A DNA stretch of 64,000 nt from Alloalcanivorax mobilis (GTDB taxonomy: Bacteria > Pseudomonadota > Gammaproteobacteria > Pseudomonadales > Alcanivoracaceae): assembly GCF_002864685.1 (NCBI RefSeq), contig NZ_NMQZ01000014.1, positions 1 to 64,000 on the forward strand. Reading direction: 5' to 3'. Both the position numbers and the translations under genes were made by a program. The notes beneath the pieces were generated by a model. That model saw only the letters and a program-made list of their open reading frames with translations, ran no database searches and had not been told where the DNA came from. Positions 16,933-26,021 of this stretch are shown one piece after another (positions within the stretch are counted from its first letter, which is position 1; each line of letters opens with the position of its first letter).

Positions 16933-17738
16933 GCGATGAACTGCTGTTCCAGGTCGACGACGGCGTGGCCCTGCTGACCCTCAACCGACCGGACAAACGC
17001 AACGCCTTCAACCGCGCCATGATCGAGCAATGGCTGCAAGCGCTGGAGCAATGCCGCACCCGGGCGGACATCGGCGCGGTGGTGCTCACTGGCGCCGGCG
17101 ACCGGGCGTTCTGCTCCGGCGGCGACATCGCCGATATGAATCGCGGCGAGCGTGGCACCTGGTCCACCAAGGACTATCTCTGGGAAGCCATCCACCGCAT
17201 TCCATTGGCGCTGGAGCGTTTGGACAAACCGGTGATCGCCGCCCTCAACGGCACCGCCACCGGCGCCGGCCTGGACATGGCGCTGATGTGCGACCTGCGC
17301 TTCTGCGCCGACCACGCCCGGCTTGGTGAAACCTACATCAAGGTGGGCCTGGTGCCCGGTGACGGCGGCGCCTACTTCCTGCCGCGCCTGGTAGGGCTGC
17401 CCAAGGCATTGGAACTGCTCTGGAGCGGCGACCTGATCGACGCCGGCGAGGCCCTGCGCATCGGTCTGGTCAACCGGGTGTATCCCAGTGACACGCTGCT
17501 GCCCGAGACGCTGGCCTTCGCCCGCCGCCTGGCGGACGGCCCGCGCCGGGCGCTGCGCCTGACCAAACGGACCGTCTACCAATGCCAGCGGTTGGATCTG
17601 AGTACCGCCCTGGATCTGGTGTCCTCGCACATGGGGCTGGTGACGCGCGGCGCCGAGCACATCGAAGGGGTGCGTGCGTTTTTGGAAAAGCGGCCCGCGG
17701 ATTTCCGTGCCGCCGGCGACCAGGAAGCTGGCCAGTAA
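16929..17738 (+). CDS. Enoyl-CoA hydratase/isomerase family protein
   Basis: This 269-residue crotonase-fold protein has the CoA-binding and oxyanion elements AFCSGGDIADM and GTATGAGLDMALMCDLRF. The segment LGETYIKVGLVPGDGGAYFL aligns with the active-site region; the acidic residue pattern differs slightly from classical hydratases (PGDGG where PGAGG is common). It most likely hydrates the enoyl-CoA formed by the dehydrogenase pair. Start chosen at the ATGA overlap; longer frames upstream have no family-like sequence. Confidence 0.88.
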   Translation: MSDELLFQVDDGVALLTLNRPDKRNAFNRAMIEQWLQALEQCRTRADIGAVVLTGAGDRAFCSGGDIADMNRGERGTWSTKDYLWEAIHRIPLALERLDKPVIAALNGTATGAGLDMALMCDLRFCADHARLGETYIKVGLVPGDGGAYFLPRLVGLPKALELLWSGDLIDAGEALRIGLVNRVYPSDTLLPETLAFARRLADGPRRALRLTKRTVYQCQRLDLSTALDLVSSHMGLVTRGAEHIEGVRAFLEKRPADFRAAGDQEAGQ

Positions 17739-17761
17739 CCCATCTCAGCGGAGGTATCTCA

Positions 17762-18511
17762 ATGCGCTTCAGTAATAAAGTCGCGGTGATCACCGGCGCC
17801 GCCCAGGGCATTGGCGAGGGCGTCGCCCGGCGGCTCGCCGAGGAAGGCGCGCGGGTGGCGTTGCTGGATCTGGACCTGCAAGGCGCCGAGCGGGTCGCCG
17901 CCACCCTGCCCGGCGACGCGCTGGCGCTGCGCTGCGACGTCAGCCAGCGGGATCAGGTTGAGGACAGCCTGGAACGGGTTCAGCAACGCTTCGGCCGGCT
18001 CGACGTGCTGGTGTGCAACGCCGGGCTGACCCGCGACAACCTGATTCACAAAATGACCGACGACGACTGGGATCGGGTCATCGACACCCACCTCAAAGGC
18101 AGCTTCCTGTGCTGCCGGGCCGCCCAGCGCTACATGGTCGACCAGCGCTACGGAAAGATCGTGCTGATGTCCTCGCGGGCGGCGCTGGGCAATCGTGGCC
18201 AGAGCAACTACGCCGCCGCCAAGGCCGGCTTGCAGGGCATGGCCCGGGTGCTGGCGATGGAGCTGGGGCCGTTCAACATCAACGTTAACGCCATCGCCCC
18301 CGGGCACATCGAAACCGAAATGACCCGCGCCACCGCCGCGCGCATCGGCATCGATTATCAGCAATTGCAGGAAAAAACCATCCAAGCCAATGCCATCAAA
18401 CGCGTTGGCCAGCCCGAAGACATCGCCGCGGCCGCCGCTTTTCTGGCCGCCGACGAAGCGGGCTTTATCACCGGCCAGGTGCTGTGGGTCGCCGGGCGGC
18501 CAACGGTCTGA
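17762..18511 (+). CDS. SDR-family dehydrogenase (FabG-like)
   Basis: This 249-residue oxidoreductase has TGAAQGIG for the nucleotide, CNAGLTRD, and a complete Ser-Tyr-Lys set (MSSRAALGNRGQSNYAAAK). It ends in a C-terminal FITGQVLWVAGG-like segment with RPTV. It would oxidise the 3-hydroxyacyl-CoA made by the hydratase upstream. GGAGG lies 7 nt before the ATG. All functional residues are in place, unlike the other SDRs in the window. Confidence 0.88.
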   Translation: MRFSNKVAVITGAAQGIGEGVARRLAEEGARVALLDLDLQGAERVAATLPGDALALRCDVSQRDQVEDSLERVQQRFGRLDVLVCNAGLTRDNLIHKMTDDDWDRVIDTHLKGSFLCCRAAQRYMVDQRYGKIVLMSSRAALGNRGQSNYAAAKAGLQGMARVLAMELGPFNINVNAIAPGHIETEMTRATAARIGIDYQQLQEKTIQANAIKRVGQPEDIAAAAAFLAADEAGFITGQVLWVAGRPTV

Positions 18512-18556
18512 CCTTCGCGGCCAACGCCGCCCATGCCAATAACAATGGAGTGTTTC

Positions 18557-20740
18557 ATGTCGACCTCGACAGCCCCGCTCGACTTTTCGCGCCTGCGCGC
18601 CCTGTTTCAACCGTCCTCGGTGGCGATTCTGGGGGCCTCCGACGACCCCGCTAAAATCAGTGGTCGCACCGTGCGCTATCTTCTGGAGAGCGGCTATAAA
18701 GGCCGGATTCTGCCAATCAATCCGCGCCGCGACCAGGTTCAGGGCCTGCAGGCCTACCCGGCGGTGGAGCAGGTACCCGGCGACATCGATCTGGCCATCG
18801 TCGCCCTGCCGGCGACGCTGGTCCTGGAGGCCGTGCAGGCCTGCGCGGATCGCGGGGTGCGGGCGTTGATACTGTTCAGCGCCGGGTTCGCCGAGACCGG
18901 CGAGGCCGGCCGCCGCCAACAAGCGCGCCTGACCCGCATTGCCCGCGAATCCGGCATGCGCATTCTCGGCCCCAACTGCCTGGGCGCGATTAATCTGCGC
19001 CACGGCATGATCGGCACTTTTACCTCGGGAATGGAAGGCGGGCTGTCGCAACCGGGCCGCATCGGCTTTGTCAGCCAGAGTGGCGCGCTCGGCTCGCACT
19101 GTTTTGCCGCCTTCCGGGAACGGGGTCTGGGTTTCAGTTACTGGGTCACCACCGGCAATGAATGCGATCTGGAGTTCGCCGATTGTCTGGCGTTTCTCGC
19201 CCAGGACCCGGACACCGACGTGATCGCCGCGTACATCGAGGGCTGCCGGGACGGCGAGAAACTGAAAAAAGCCTTGGAAGTGGCGCGCCAGAATCGCAAG
19301 CCGGTGATCTTGCTGAAGGTCGGCGAATCGGAAATCGGCGCGCAGGCGGCGGCGTCCCACACCGCTTCGCTGGCCGGTTCCGACGCCGTCTATGATGCCG
19401 TGTTCCGCCAGTACGGCGTGTGTCGCGCGCACTCGATTACCGAATTCATGGAGCTCACCTACGCCTGCCTGGGTCGCCGTTTCCCCGCCGGGGATCGCAT
19501 CGGCCTGGCCACCGTGTCCGGCGGTGTCGGGGTGCTGATGGCGGATCGTGCCTCGGCCCTGGGTCTGGATGTGGCGCCCATGCCACAGGCCGCCCAGCAA
19601 TGGATGAAGCAGCGCTGGGCGCCGGCGGCGGTGGCCAACCCAGTGGACACCACTGCCCAGGTCACCAGTGATCGCGCCCTGCTCACGGAGTTCGTGGAAA
19701 AGATGCTGGACCAGGGCGACTACCACGCCCTGGTGATCTTTCTGGCGCACACCGGGCTGGTCAAGGAAACCTCCGATCGCCTGCGCGATCAGTTGCGCAC
19801 GCTACGGCAACGCTACCCGGAACGCCTGATCATCATCAGTACGCTGTGCACGCCAGCGATCCGCGCCGATTACGAAGGCGACGGCTTCCCGGTGTTCGAG
19901 GACCCCAGCGTGGCGGTGCAGGCGGCGGCGGAGCTGATGCGCCTGGGCCGGCAGTTCAAGGCCGCCGAAGCTGGCGGCAACGGTGTGCCGCTGTTCCATG
20001 GCGGCGGCCTGCCGGCGCCGCCGGCGCACCTCAACGAATTCACCGTGAAACAGTATCTGGCGGAAGCCTGCGTGCCGGTGGTCGATGAACGGCTGGCGCA
20101 TTCCGCCGATGATGCCGCCAGCGCCGCCGCCGAAGTGGGCTACCCGGTGGTGTTGAAAATCGTCTCCCCGGACATCGCCCACAAAACCGAGGCCGGCGGC
20201 GTGATCCTCAACCTGGTCAACCCGACCCAGGTGCAATCCGCCTATCGCCAGATCATCAAGCGCATCCGCTGCCGGCACCCGGCGGCGCGCATCGATGGCG
20301 TGCTGGTTTCGCGCATGGTGATCGGCGGCACGGAAACCCTGATCGGCGTGCAGCGCGACCCGGTGTTCGGGCCGGTGGTGGCGTTCGGCCTGGGCGGCAT
20401 CTTCGTGGAAACCCTCAAGGACGTGGCGCTGCGGCCGGCACCTTTTGGTCTTGAAGAGGCGCACAGCATGATCCGCGAGATTCAGGGTTACCCGCTGCTC
20501 AGCGGCGCGCGCAATCGGCCGCCGGCGGACACCGACGCCCTCGCCCGCGCGCTGGTGGCGGTGTCCCAGGTGGCGTCGCGCAACCGCCACTCGCTGCTCA
20601 GCATGGACATCAATCCCTTCATTGTACTGCCCCGTGGCGAGGGCGCCGTGGCGGTCGACGCGCTGATGATTCAGGCCAGCGACAACGCCGCGCCCGCCCC
20701 CGGCAACGCCACCCATGAGGCGCCTTGCCATGCTTCCTGA
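18557..20740 (+). CDS. NDP-forming acyl-CoA synthetase (acetate-CoA ligase family)
   Basis: This 727-residue single-chain enzyme has, in order, a CoA-binding Rossmann domain (SVAILGASDDPAKISGR), succinyl-CoA-ligase-like domains with SQSGALGSHC and the phospho-His region ASHTASLAGSDAVYDA, and a C-terminal ATP-grasp domain (GYPVVLKIVSPDIAHKTEAG). It would activate a free acid to its CoA ester with release of ADP and phosphate, so it likely supplies the substrate of this operon. GGAG is 6 nt before the ATG at 18557. Substrate unknown. Confidence 0.88.
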   Translation: MSTSTAPLDFSRLRALFQPSSVAILGASDDPAKISGRTVRYLLESGYKGRILPINPRRDQVQGLQAYPAVEQVPGDIDLAIVALPATLVLEAVQACADRGVRALILFSAGFAETGEAGRRQQARLTRIARESGMRILGPNCLGAINLRHGMIGTFTSGMEGGLSQPGRIGFVSQSGALGSHCFAAFRERGLGFSYWVTTGNECDLEFADCLAFLAQDPDTDVIAAYIEGCRDGEKLKKALEVARQNRKPVILLKVGESEIGAQAAASHTASLAGSDAVYDAVFRQYGVCRAHSITEFMELTYACLGRRFPAGDRIGLATVSGGVGVLMADRASALGLDVAPMPQAAQQWMKQRWAPAAVANPVDTTAQVTSDRALLTEFVEKMLDQGDYHALVIFLAHTGLVKETSDRLRDQLRTLRQRYPERLIIISTLCTPAIRADYEGDGFPVFEDPSVAVQAAAELMRLGRQFKAAEAGGNGVPLFHGGGLPAPPAHLNEFTVKQYLAEACVPVVDERLAHSADDAASAAAEVGYPVVLKIVSPDIAHKTEAGGVILNLVNPTQVQSAYRQIIKRIRCRHPAARIDGVLVSRMVIGGTETLIGVQRDPVFGPVVAFGLGGIFVETLKDVALRPAPFGLEEAHSMIREIQGYPLLSGARNRPPADTDALARALVAVSQVASRNRHSLLSMDINPFIVLPRGEGAVAVDALMIQASDNAAPAPGNATHEAPCHAS

Positions 20741-21551
20741 CGCCCACTTCGCCGGCCGCGTGGCGCTGATCACTGGTGGCGGCACCGGCATCGGCCAGGC
20801 CATCGCCACGCAGCTGGCGGCGCTGGGCGCCGATCTGGTGATCGCCGGGCGCCGCCGCGAGCCGCTTGAAGACACCGCCAGCGCACTGCGCGGTTACGGC
20901 GTCAAGGTGCTGCCGGTGGCCATGGACGTGCGTGACGCCGAGGCGGTGCAAGCCATGGTCGACACCAGCCTGGCCACGTTCGGCCGCATCGACATGCTGG
21001 TCAACAACGCCGCCGGCAACTTTCGCGCGCCAGCCGTGGCGCTCTCGGAGAACGCCTGGCGGGCGGTCACCGACATCGTGCTGCATGGCACCTGGTTCTG
21101 CACCCAGGCGGTGGGGCGAGTGATGATCGAGGCCGGCGGCGGTTCCATCCTTAATATTGGCACCGTCGGCGGGTTCCACGGCGGGCCGCTGGCGGTGCAC
21201 TCGGCCAGCGCCAAAGGCGCGGTGCTGGCGATGAGCCGAACCCTGGCGGTGGAATGGGGCGCGCACCGGGTACGGGTCAACGTGCTGACGCCCGGCGCCA
21301 CCGCTGACACCGGTGCCGTTGGTCAGTTGTTCCCCGAGGCGGATGCGCAACAACGGATCATCGCCGCGATCCCCGCCGGCCGTTTCGCCCGCCGTGAAGA
21401 GATCGCCGACGCCGCCTGTTACCTGCTCAGTGATTACGCCGCCTACGTCACCGGCGCCAACCTGGTGATCGACGGCGGCAAATGGCTCGGGCGCGGCCAT
21501 CTGGACAACCCGAATCGCCCGGCACAGCCCGCACAAGGAGACACACCATGA
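20715..21551 (+). CDS. SDR-family 2,4-dienoyl-CoA reductase-like protein
   Basis: This 278-residue protein has TGGGTGIG and NNAAGNFRAP. The second motif is characteristic of peroxisomal-type 2,4-dienoyl-CoA reductases. Those enzymes lack the usual catalytic Tyr, and here too the sequence reads VHSASAKGAV. It would remove a double bond at an even position during breakdown of an unsaturated acyl-CoA. Two starts are possible (20715, 20730), both overlapping the synthetase gene. The stop overlaps the thiolase-fold gene as ATGA. Confidence 0.83.
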   Translation: MRRLAMLPDAHFAGRVALITGGGTGIGQAIATQLAALGADLVIAGRRREPLEDTASALRGYGVKVLPVAMDVRDAEAVQAMVDTSLATFGRIDMLVNNAAGNFRAPAVALSENAWRAVTDIVLHGTWFCTQAVGRVMIEAGGGSILNIGTVGGFHGGPLAVHSASAKGAVLAMSRTLAVEWGAHRVRVNVLTPGATADTGAVGQLFPEADAQQRIIAAIPAGRFARREEIADAACYLLSDYAAYVTGANLVIDGGKWLGRGHLDNPNRPAQPAQGDTP

Positions 21552-22711
21552 CACGCGAAGCAGTGATCGTCGGCGTCGCTGATACGCCGTTGCAAAACGG
21601 TGTTTTGAGAGACGGCGGCAGCGTTCTTCAGGTCCAGGCGCGCGCCGCCAAGGCGGCGCTTGACGAGGCCGGCCTGAGCATGGCGGAAGTGGATGGCCTG
21701 CTCAGCGCCGGCACCTGGGGGGTGCCCGGGCCGGGCAGCCTGATGACCATTACCCTTGGCGAGTACCTGGGCATCCGCCCGCGCTTCACCGACAGCACCA
21801 ACATCGGCGGCGCCGCGTTTGAAGCGCATCTGGCCCACGCCGCGCTGGCCATTGAACGCGGCTACTGCGACGTGGCGCTGATCTGCTATGGCAGCACCCA
21901 GCGCAGCGAGAGCAGCCGCACCCTGGGCGGGCGCGCGCCGACCCTGACGATGCAATACGAAAGCCCGTTCGGCATGTTGATGCCGATTGGCGGCTATGCG
22001 ATGGCCGCCATGCGGCACATGCACGATTACGGCACCACCGGCGAGCAGCTCGCCGAAGTGGCGGTGGCGGCGCGCGCCTGGGCATCGTTGAATCCGGCCG
22101 CCACCCGCCGCGAGCCGATCAGCGTCGACGACGTCCTGGCCAGCCCGATGGTGTCCGATCCGCTGCACAAACTGGACGCCTGCCTGGTCACCGACGGCGG
22201 CGGCGCGGTGGTGATGACCAGCGCCGAGCGCGCCCGCTCGCTGAACAGCAAACCCATTTACGTGCGCGGCTTTGGCGAGTCGCACACCCATTGGACCATC
22301 GCCCAGATGCCCGACCTGACCCTGACCACCGCCGCCGACACCGGGCGCCGCGCCATGAGCATGGCGGGCATCAGCCACGACGATGTGGACGTGGCGCAGA
22401 TCTACGCCTCTTTCACCATTACCGTGCTGCTGACGCTGGAGGCTCTGGGTTTTTGCCCACGCGGCGGCGCCGGCGAATTCGTCGCCAACGGGCGGCTGGC
22501 TCCGGGGGGCGACTTCCCGATCAACACCAACGGCGGCGGGCTGTCCTGCGCCCACCCGGGCATGTACGGGCTGTATCTGCTGGTCGAGGCGGTGCGCCAA
22601 CTGCGCGGTGAGTGCGGCCCGCGCCAGGTGCGCGATGCGCGCATCGCGTTGGTCAACGGCACTGGCGGCACGTTGTCCAGCACCGCCACCTGCGTTCTTA
22701 GCCGCGATTAG
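21548..22711 (+). CDS. Thiolase-fold protein (SCP2/Ltp type) without nucleophilic Cys
   Basis: This 387-residue protein has the thiolase fold, with NTNGGGLSCAHPGMYGLYLL near the C-terminus. The position where thiolases carry the acyl-accepting Cys reads STNIGGAAFEA (83-93), with no Cys. The C-terminal CxG is also replaced (NGTGGTLSSTATC). Such proteins (Ltp2 and relatives) act as retro-aldolases in steroid side-chain loss when paired with a DUF35 protein, and a DUF35 gene follows 10 nt later. C-C bond cleavage by retro-aldol reaction is the favoured role. Start set by the ATGA overlap and AAGGAG. Confidence 0.85.
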   Translation: MTREAVIVGVADTPLQNGVLRDGGSVLQVQARAAKAALDEAGLSMAEVDGLLSAGTWGVPGPGSLMTITLGEYLGIRPRFTDSTNIGGAAFEAHLAHAALAIERGYCDVALICYGSTQRSESSRTLGGRAPTLTMQYESPFGMLMPIGGYAMAAMRHMHDYGTTGEQLAEVAVAARAWASLNPAATRREPISVDDVLASPMVSDPLHKLDACLVTDGGGAVVMTSAERARSLNSKPIYVRGFGESHTHWTIAQMPDLTLTTAADTGRRAMSMAGISHDDVDVAQIYASFTITVLLTLEALGFCPRGGAGEFVANGRLAPGGDFPINTNGGGLSCAHPGMYGLYLLVEAVRQLRGECGPRQVRDARIALVNGTGGTLSSTATCVLSRD

Positions 22712-22721
22712 GAGAAACAGC

Positions 22722-23141
22722 ATGACCAATCGTCCCGCCCCGGTGATCGACGACGACAGCCGTCCGTTTTGGCAAGGCACCGCCCGCCAACAACTGCGCC
22801 TGCCCTACTGCCGCGCCTGCGCGGCGGCGTTCTTTTATCCGCGCGCGCTGTGCCCGCGCTGTCATGGCGATGATCTGGAGTGGAGAAACGCCAGCGGCCG
22901 CGGCACCGTCTACAGCTACACCGTGTCGCGGCGCCCCGCCGGCCCCGCTTTTCAGGCCATCACCCCCTACGTGGTGGCGCTGGTGGATCTCGAAGAAGGG
23001 CCGCGCCTGCTCACCAATGTGCTGGTGGACCGTCCCGATCAGGTGCACATCGGCCAATCGGTGACGGTGGTCTATCAACCGCTCGGCGACGGCGAAACCG
23101 TGTTGCCGCTGTTCCAGCCAGAGGCGGCGCCTGAGCGCTGA
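22722..23141 (+). CDS. DUF35/OB-fold zinc-ribbon partner protein
   Basis: This 139-residue protein has a rubredoxin-like zinc ribbon with two CxxC pairs (YCRACAAAFFYPRALCPRC) and then an OB-fold (GRGTVYSYTVSRRPAGPAF). DUF35 proteins bind acyl-CoA and form complexes with thiolase-fold enzymes. The gene directly follows the thiolase-fold gene (AGGAG then ATG), which supports a two-protein complex. Confidence 0.87.
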   Translation: MTNRPAPVIDDDSRPFWQGTARQQLRLPYCRACAAAFFYPRALCPRCHGDDLEWRNASGRGTVYSYTVSRRPAGPAFQAITPYVVALVDLEEGPRLLTNVLVDRPDQVHIGQSVTVVYQPLGDGETVLPLFQPEAAPER

Positions 23142-23183
23142 TCGAGGCGGTGAGCCGCCGCACAGCGCGGCCGGAGAATCCGA

Positions 23184-24560
23184 TTGACTGCTATTGACCA
23201 TACCGACGCTGAACAAGGGCTGCCCGTGCCCCGGCGTTACTGGGCGCTGTTGGCCACCGCGTTGAGCATTGGCATGGCGGTGATGGACAACACCATCGTC
23301 AACGTGGCGCTGCCCGCCATCGCCGAACAACTGCGAATCGCGCCGGCGCAATCCATCTGGGTGGTGAACGGCTACCTGCTGGCGGTGGCGATTGCCCTGT
23401 TGCCGCTCTCGTCGCTGGGCGAGATCATCGGTTACGGCAGGGTCTACCGGGGCGGGTTGCTGGTGTTCACCGTCGCCTCGCTGCTGTGCGCGCTGTCGGA
23501 TTCCCTGGTAACCCTGACCGCCGCGCGTTTTCTGCAGGGCTTGGGCGCGGCCGGCATCATGAGCGTCAACGTGGCGCTGGTGCGTTTTATTTTTCCGGCC
23601 CGCTCGCTGGGCAAGGGCGTGGGCATCAACGCCATGGTGGTGGCGGTCTCCACCGGCATCGGCCCGACCGCCGCCGCCGGCATTCTGTCGGTGGGCACCT
23701 GGCCCTGGCTGTTCGCTATCAATGTGCCGATCGGCTGCCTGGCGATGGTGATGGCGGCGCGTACCCTGCCCCACACGCCCCGTTCGTCGCACCGTTTCGA
23801 CGTGATCAGCGCGCTGCTCAATGCCTTTGGTATCGGCCTGTTGGTGATCGCCATCGACAGCCTCGCTCACGGTGTGCCGGGCTGGGTGATTCTGGTCGAG
23901 CTGGTCAGCGCGCTGCTGATTCTCTACTGGCTGGTGCGCCGGCAACTGTCCCGGCCATCGCCGCTGTTGCCCGTCGACCTGCTGAAGATCCGGCCGTTCG
24001 CGCTGGCCGTCGGCACCTCCATGTGCGCCTTTACCGGCCAGACCATGGCTTACATCACGCTGCCCTTTTATCTGCACGACGGGCTCGGCTACAGCGCCGT
24101 CTGGACCGGCCTGCTGATGACGCCTTGGCCGCTGGCGGTGATCATCATGGCGCCGATCGCCGGGCATCTGGCCGACCGCTACGCCGCCGGCGCGCTGTGC
24201 GGGCTGGGCCTGGCCCTGCAACTGGTCGGTTTGATCCTGCTGGCCACCATGCCCGACCCGCCGATGATGGCGGCGGTGCTCGCCAGCATGGCGCTGTGCG
24301 GGTTCGGTTTTGGTCTGTTCCACGCGCCCAACAACCGCACCTTGATGAGCTCGGCGCCGCCCCACCGCAGCGGCGGCGCCGCCGGCATGCAGGGCACCGC
24401 GCGCCTGATCGGCCAGACCCTGGGGGCCTCGCTGACCGCCTTGATATTCGGCCTGTTCCCCCAGCAAGCCATTCCCTGCGCGCTGCTGGTCGCCGCGGGC
24501 GCCGCCGGCATGGCCGCGCTGGTCAGCCTGCTGCGTCTGCGCACGCCCGCCTCACCCTGA
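23184..24560 (+). CDS. MFS transporter, DHA2 family (paralogue 1)
   Basis: This 458-residue inner-membrane protein fits the 14-helix DHA2 drug:H+ antiporters: GMAVMDNTIVNVALPAIAEQ in helix 1, then WVVNGYLLAVAIALLPL and FLQGLGAAGIMSVNVALVR. The start is a TTG with CGGAG 8 nt upstream. It lies in the same operon as the acyl-CoA genes and could export a toxic intermediate or substrate. A closely related gene lies at 28007. Confidence 0.87.
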   Translation: MTAIDHTDAEQGLPVPRRYWALLATALSIGMAVMDNTIVNVALPAIAEQLRIAPAQSIWVVNGYLLAVAIALLPLSSLGEIIGYGRVYRGGLLVFTVASLLCALSDSLVTLTAARFLQGLGAAGIMSVNVALVRFIFPARSLGKGVGINAMVVAVSTGIGPTAAAGILSVGTWPWLFAINVPIGCLAMVMAARTLPHTPRSSHRFDVISALLNAFGIGLLVIAIDSLAHGVPGWVILVELVSALLILYWLVRRQLSRPSPLLPVDLLKIRPFALAVGTSMCAFTGQTMAYITLPFYLHDGLGYSAVWTGLLMTPWPLAVIIMAPIAGHLADRYAAGALCGLGLALQLVGLILLATMPDPPMMAAVLASMALCGFGFGLFHAPNNRTLMSSAPPHRSGGAAGMQGTARLIGQTLGASLTALIFGLFPQQAIPCALLVAAGAAGMAALVSLLRLRTPASP

Positions 24561-24572
24561 CGGAGATCACCG

Positions 24573-25472
24573 TTGTCCGAACACCCTTTCCCGTACCCCG
24601 CGACGGCGCGTTCCCAGGTGGTGCGCCTGCAAAGCACCGACTGCCATCTGCGCCAATGGGGCGACCCGCACGCACCGACGTTGTTTTTATTGCACGGTTG
24701 GCTGGATACCTCGGTGTCGTTTCAGTTTCTTGCCGACGCCCTGGGCTCCGGCTGGCGACTGATCGCGCCCGACTGGCCCGGTTATGGCGATACCCCCGGC
24801 CGGCCCGGCCCCTATTGGATGTACGACGACGTGGCGATACTGGATGCCCTGCTCGACCAGTGCGCCGCGGATCAACCGGTGACCCTGGTCGGCCACAGCT
24901 ATGGTGGTCAGGTGGCCACGCTGTACGCCGCCGCCCGCCCCGAGCGGGTCGCCCGTTGCATCAGTCTGGAAGGGTTCGGGCCGCCCCAGGTGGCGCTGGC
25001 GGATGCCCCGCAACGGCTGGCCGGCTGGCTCGACACCATCAAACAACGCCCTCGCCATCGCCCCTACCGGGACCGCGCTGCCCTGGCCGATCGTCTGAGT
25101 CATGCCAACCCCCGGCTGACGCCGGAACGCGCCGCCTTTCTCAGCCGCCACATCGGCCAGCCCGATGCCGGCGGTGAGCTGATGCTGCACATGGACGACT
25201 GGCGACGCCTGCGCGGTTTGCCGCTGTCGTTCCCGGCGGCGGACCATTTTGAAACCATGTTGGCCGCGATTCAGGCGCCCACCTTATGGTTGCGCGGCGA
25301 CCAATCCCATTACATGGCCAACGTGTTCCCCACCGACGCCCTCTATCAGCACCGTTTCCAATGTCTGCGCCACGGCCAGCAGGCGCTGATCGAAAACGCC
25401 GGCCACAATCTCCATCACGACCAGCCCGAAGTCCTTGCCCACCACTTGCTCGAATTCATCGAGCGCACCTGA
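24573..25472 (+). CDS. Alpha/beta-hydrolase
   Basis: This 299-residue hydrolase has the oxyanion stretch FLLHGWLDTS, the nucleophile elbow VGHSYGG (S109) and a C-terminal His in ENAGHNLHHDQP. The start is TTG with GGAG a few nt upstream. It is the last gene of the plus-strand operon. It may hydrolyse an ester, lactone or CoA thioester linked to the pathway. I cannot tell which. Confidence 0.85.
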   Translation: MSEHPFPYPATARSQVVRLQSTDCHLRQWGDPHAPTLFLLHGWLDTSVSFQFLADALGSGWRLIAPDWPGYGDTPGRPGPYWMYDDVAILDALLDQCAADQPVTLVGHSYGGQVATLYAAARPERVARCISLEGFGPPQVALADAPQRLAGWLDTIKQRPRHRPYRDRAALADRLSHANPRLTPERAAFLSRHIGQPDAGGELMLHMDDWRRLRGLPLSFPAADHFETMLAAIQAPTLWLRGDQSHYMANVFPTDALYQHRFQCLRHGQQALIENAGHNLHHDQPEVLAHHLLEFIERT

Positions 25473-25596
25473 AAGCGCGGAACAGGATAAAGAAAACAGG
25501 GGACCATGCGAGGCCATGCCGAATTGGATGCCGTTCCTTGTGGGCAGGGGCTTCAAGCTTCAAGTGAGGTGCAGCGGCGTCGGTTTTTTTGGTTTA

Positions 25597-25822
25597 TCCC
25601 GCTTTAGCGGGAATTGTCTTTTGGGATCGTGTCTGGTTGGCGCTATTGAGGACGCGGGACAAGGGCGGTGCCTTCCGGGACCGCTCATGCCATCCCTGGC
25701 CGCTGTTTGTTTGGCCATCCCTGGCCAAACAGCTCCCGCCAGGCCCCGCCCTTGCCCCGCTCACTGAGCAGCGTCACCGCCACGGGTCACCAAACCGCCA
25801 GGACCGTGACGGCACGGTTTGG
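25597..25822. repeat. Inverted-repeat block
   Basis: Visible stems are TCCCGC/GCGGGA (25597-25602, 25607-25612); a 15-bp arm pair with one mismatch (25654-25668 and 25746-25760); inside it TTTGGCCA/TGGCCAAA (25710-25717, 25722-25729); and CCAAACCG/CGGTTTGG (25790-25797, 25815-25822). Together they could fold into several stable stems. Origin unknown. Confidence 0.6.
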
Positions 25823-26021
25823 CGCCAACAATGACGCTTGAGAGACTAGCGTCCCCATGATGGGTTTAAGGTCGATCTATTGGCTTACCGGGAAAGGGCT
25901 TTACTCACGGGTTTGCTAGCAGAGCCGTCAATACTCTTGGATGAAACTGCTTGGCCAGATTTTATCTCCAACGGCGACGGCCTGGTCGTGCCGCTCTGGA
26001 GGGCCTCCCCCTGTTGTGTCG

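Noticed and set aside
17582-17761. Upstream extension of the FabG-like SDR gene
   Set aside because: The extension overlaps the hydratase gene in another frame and has no conserved residues; the ATG at 17762 has a strong GGAGG.
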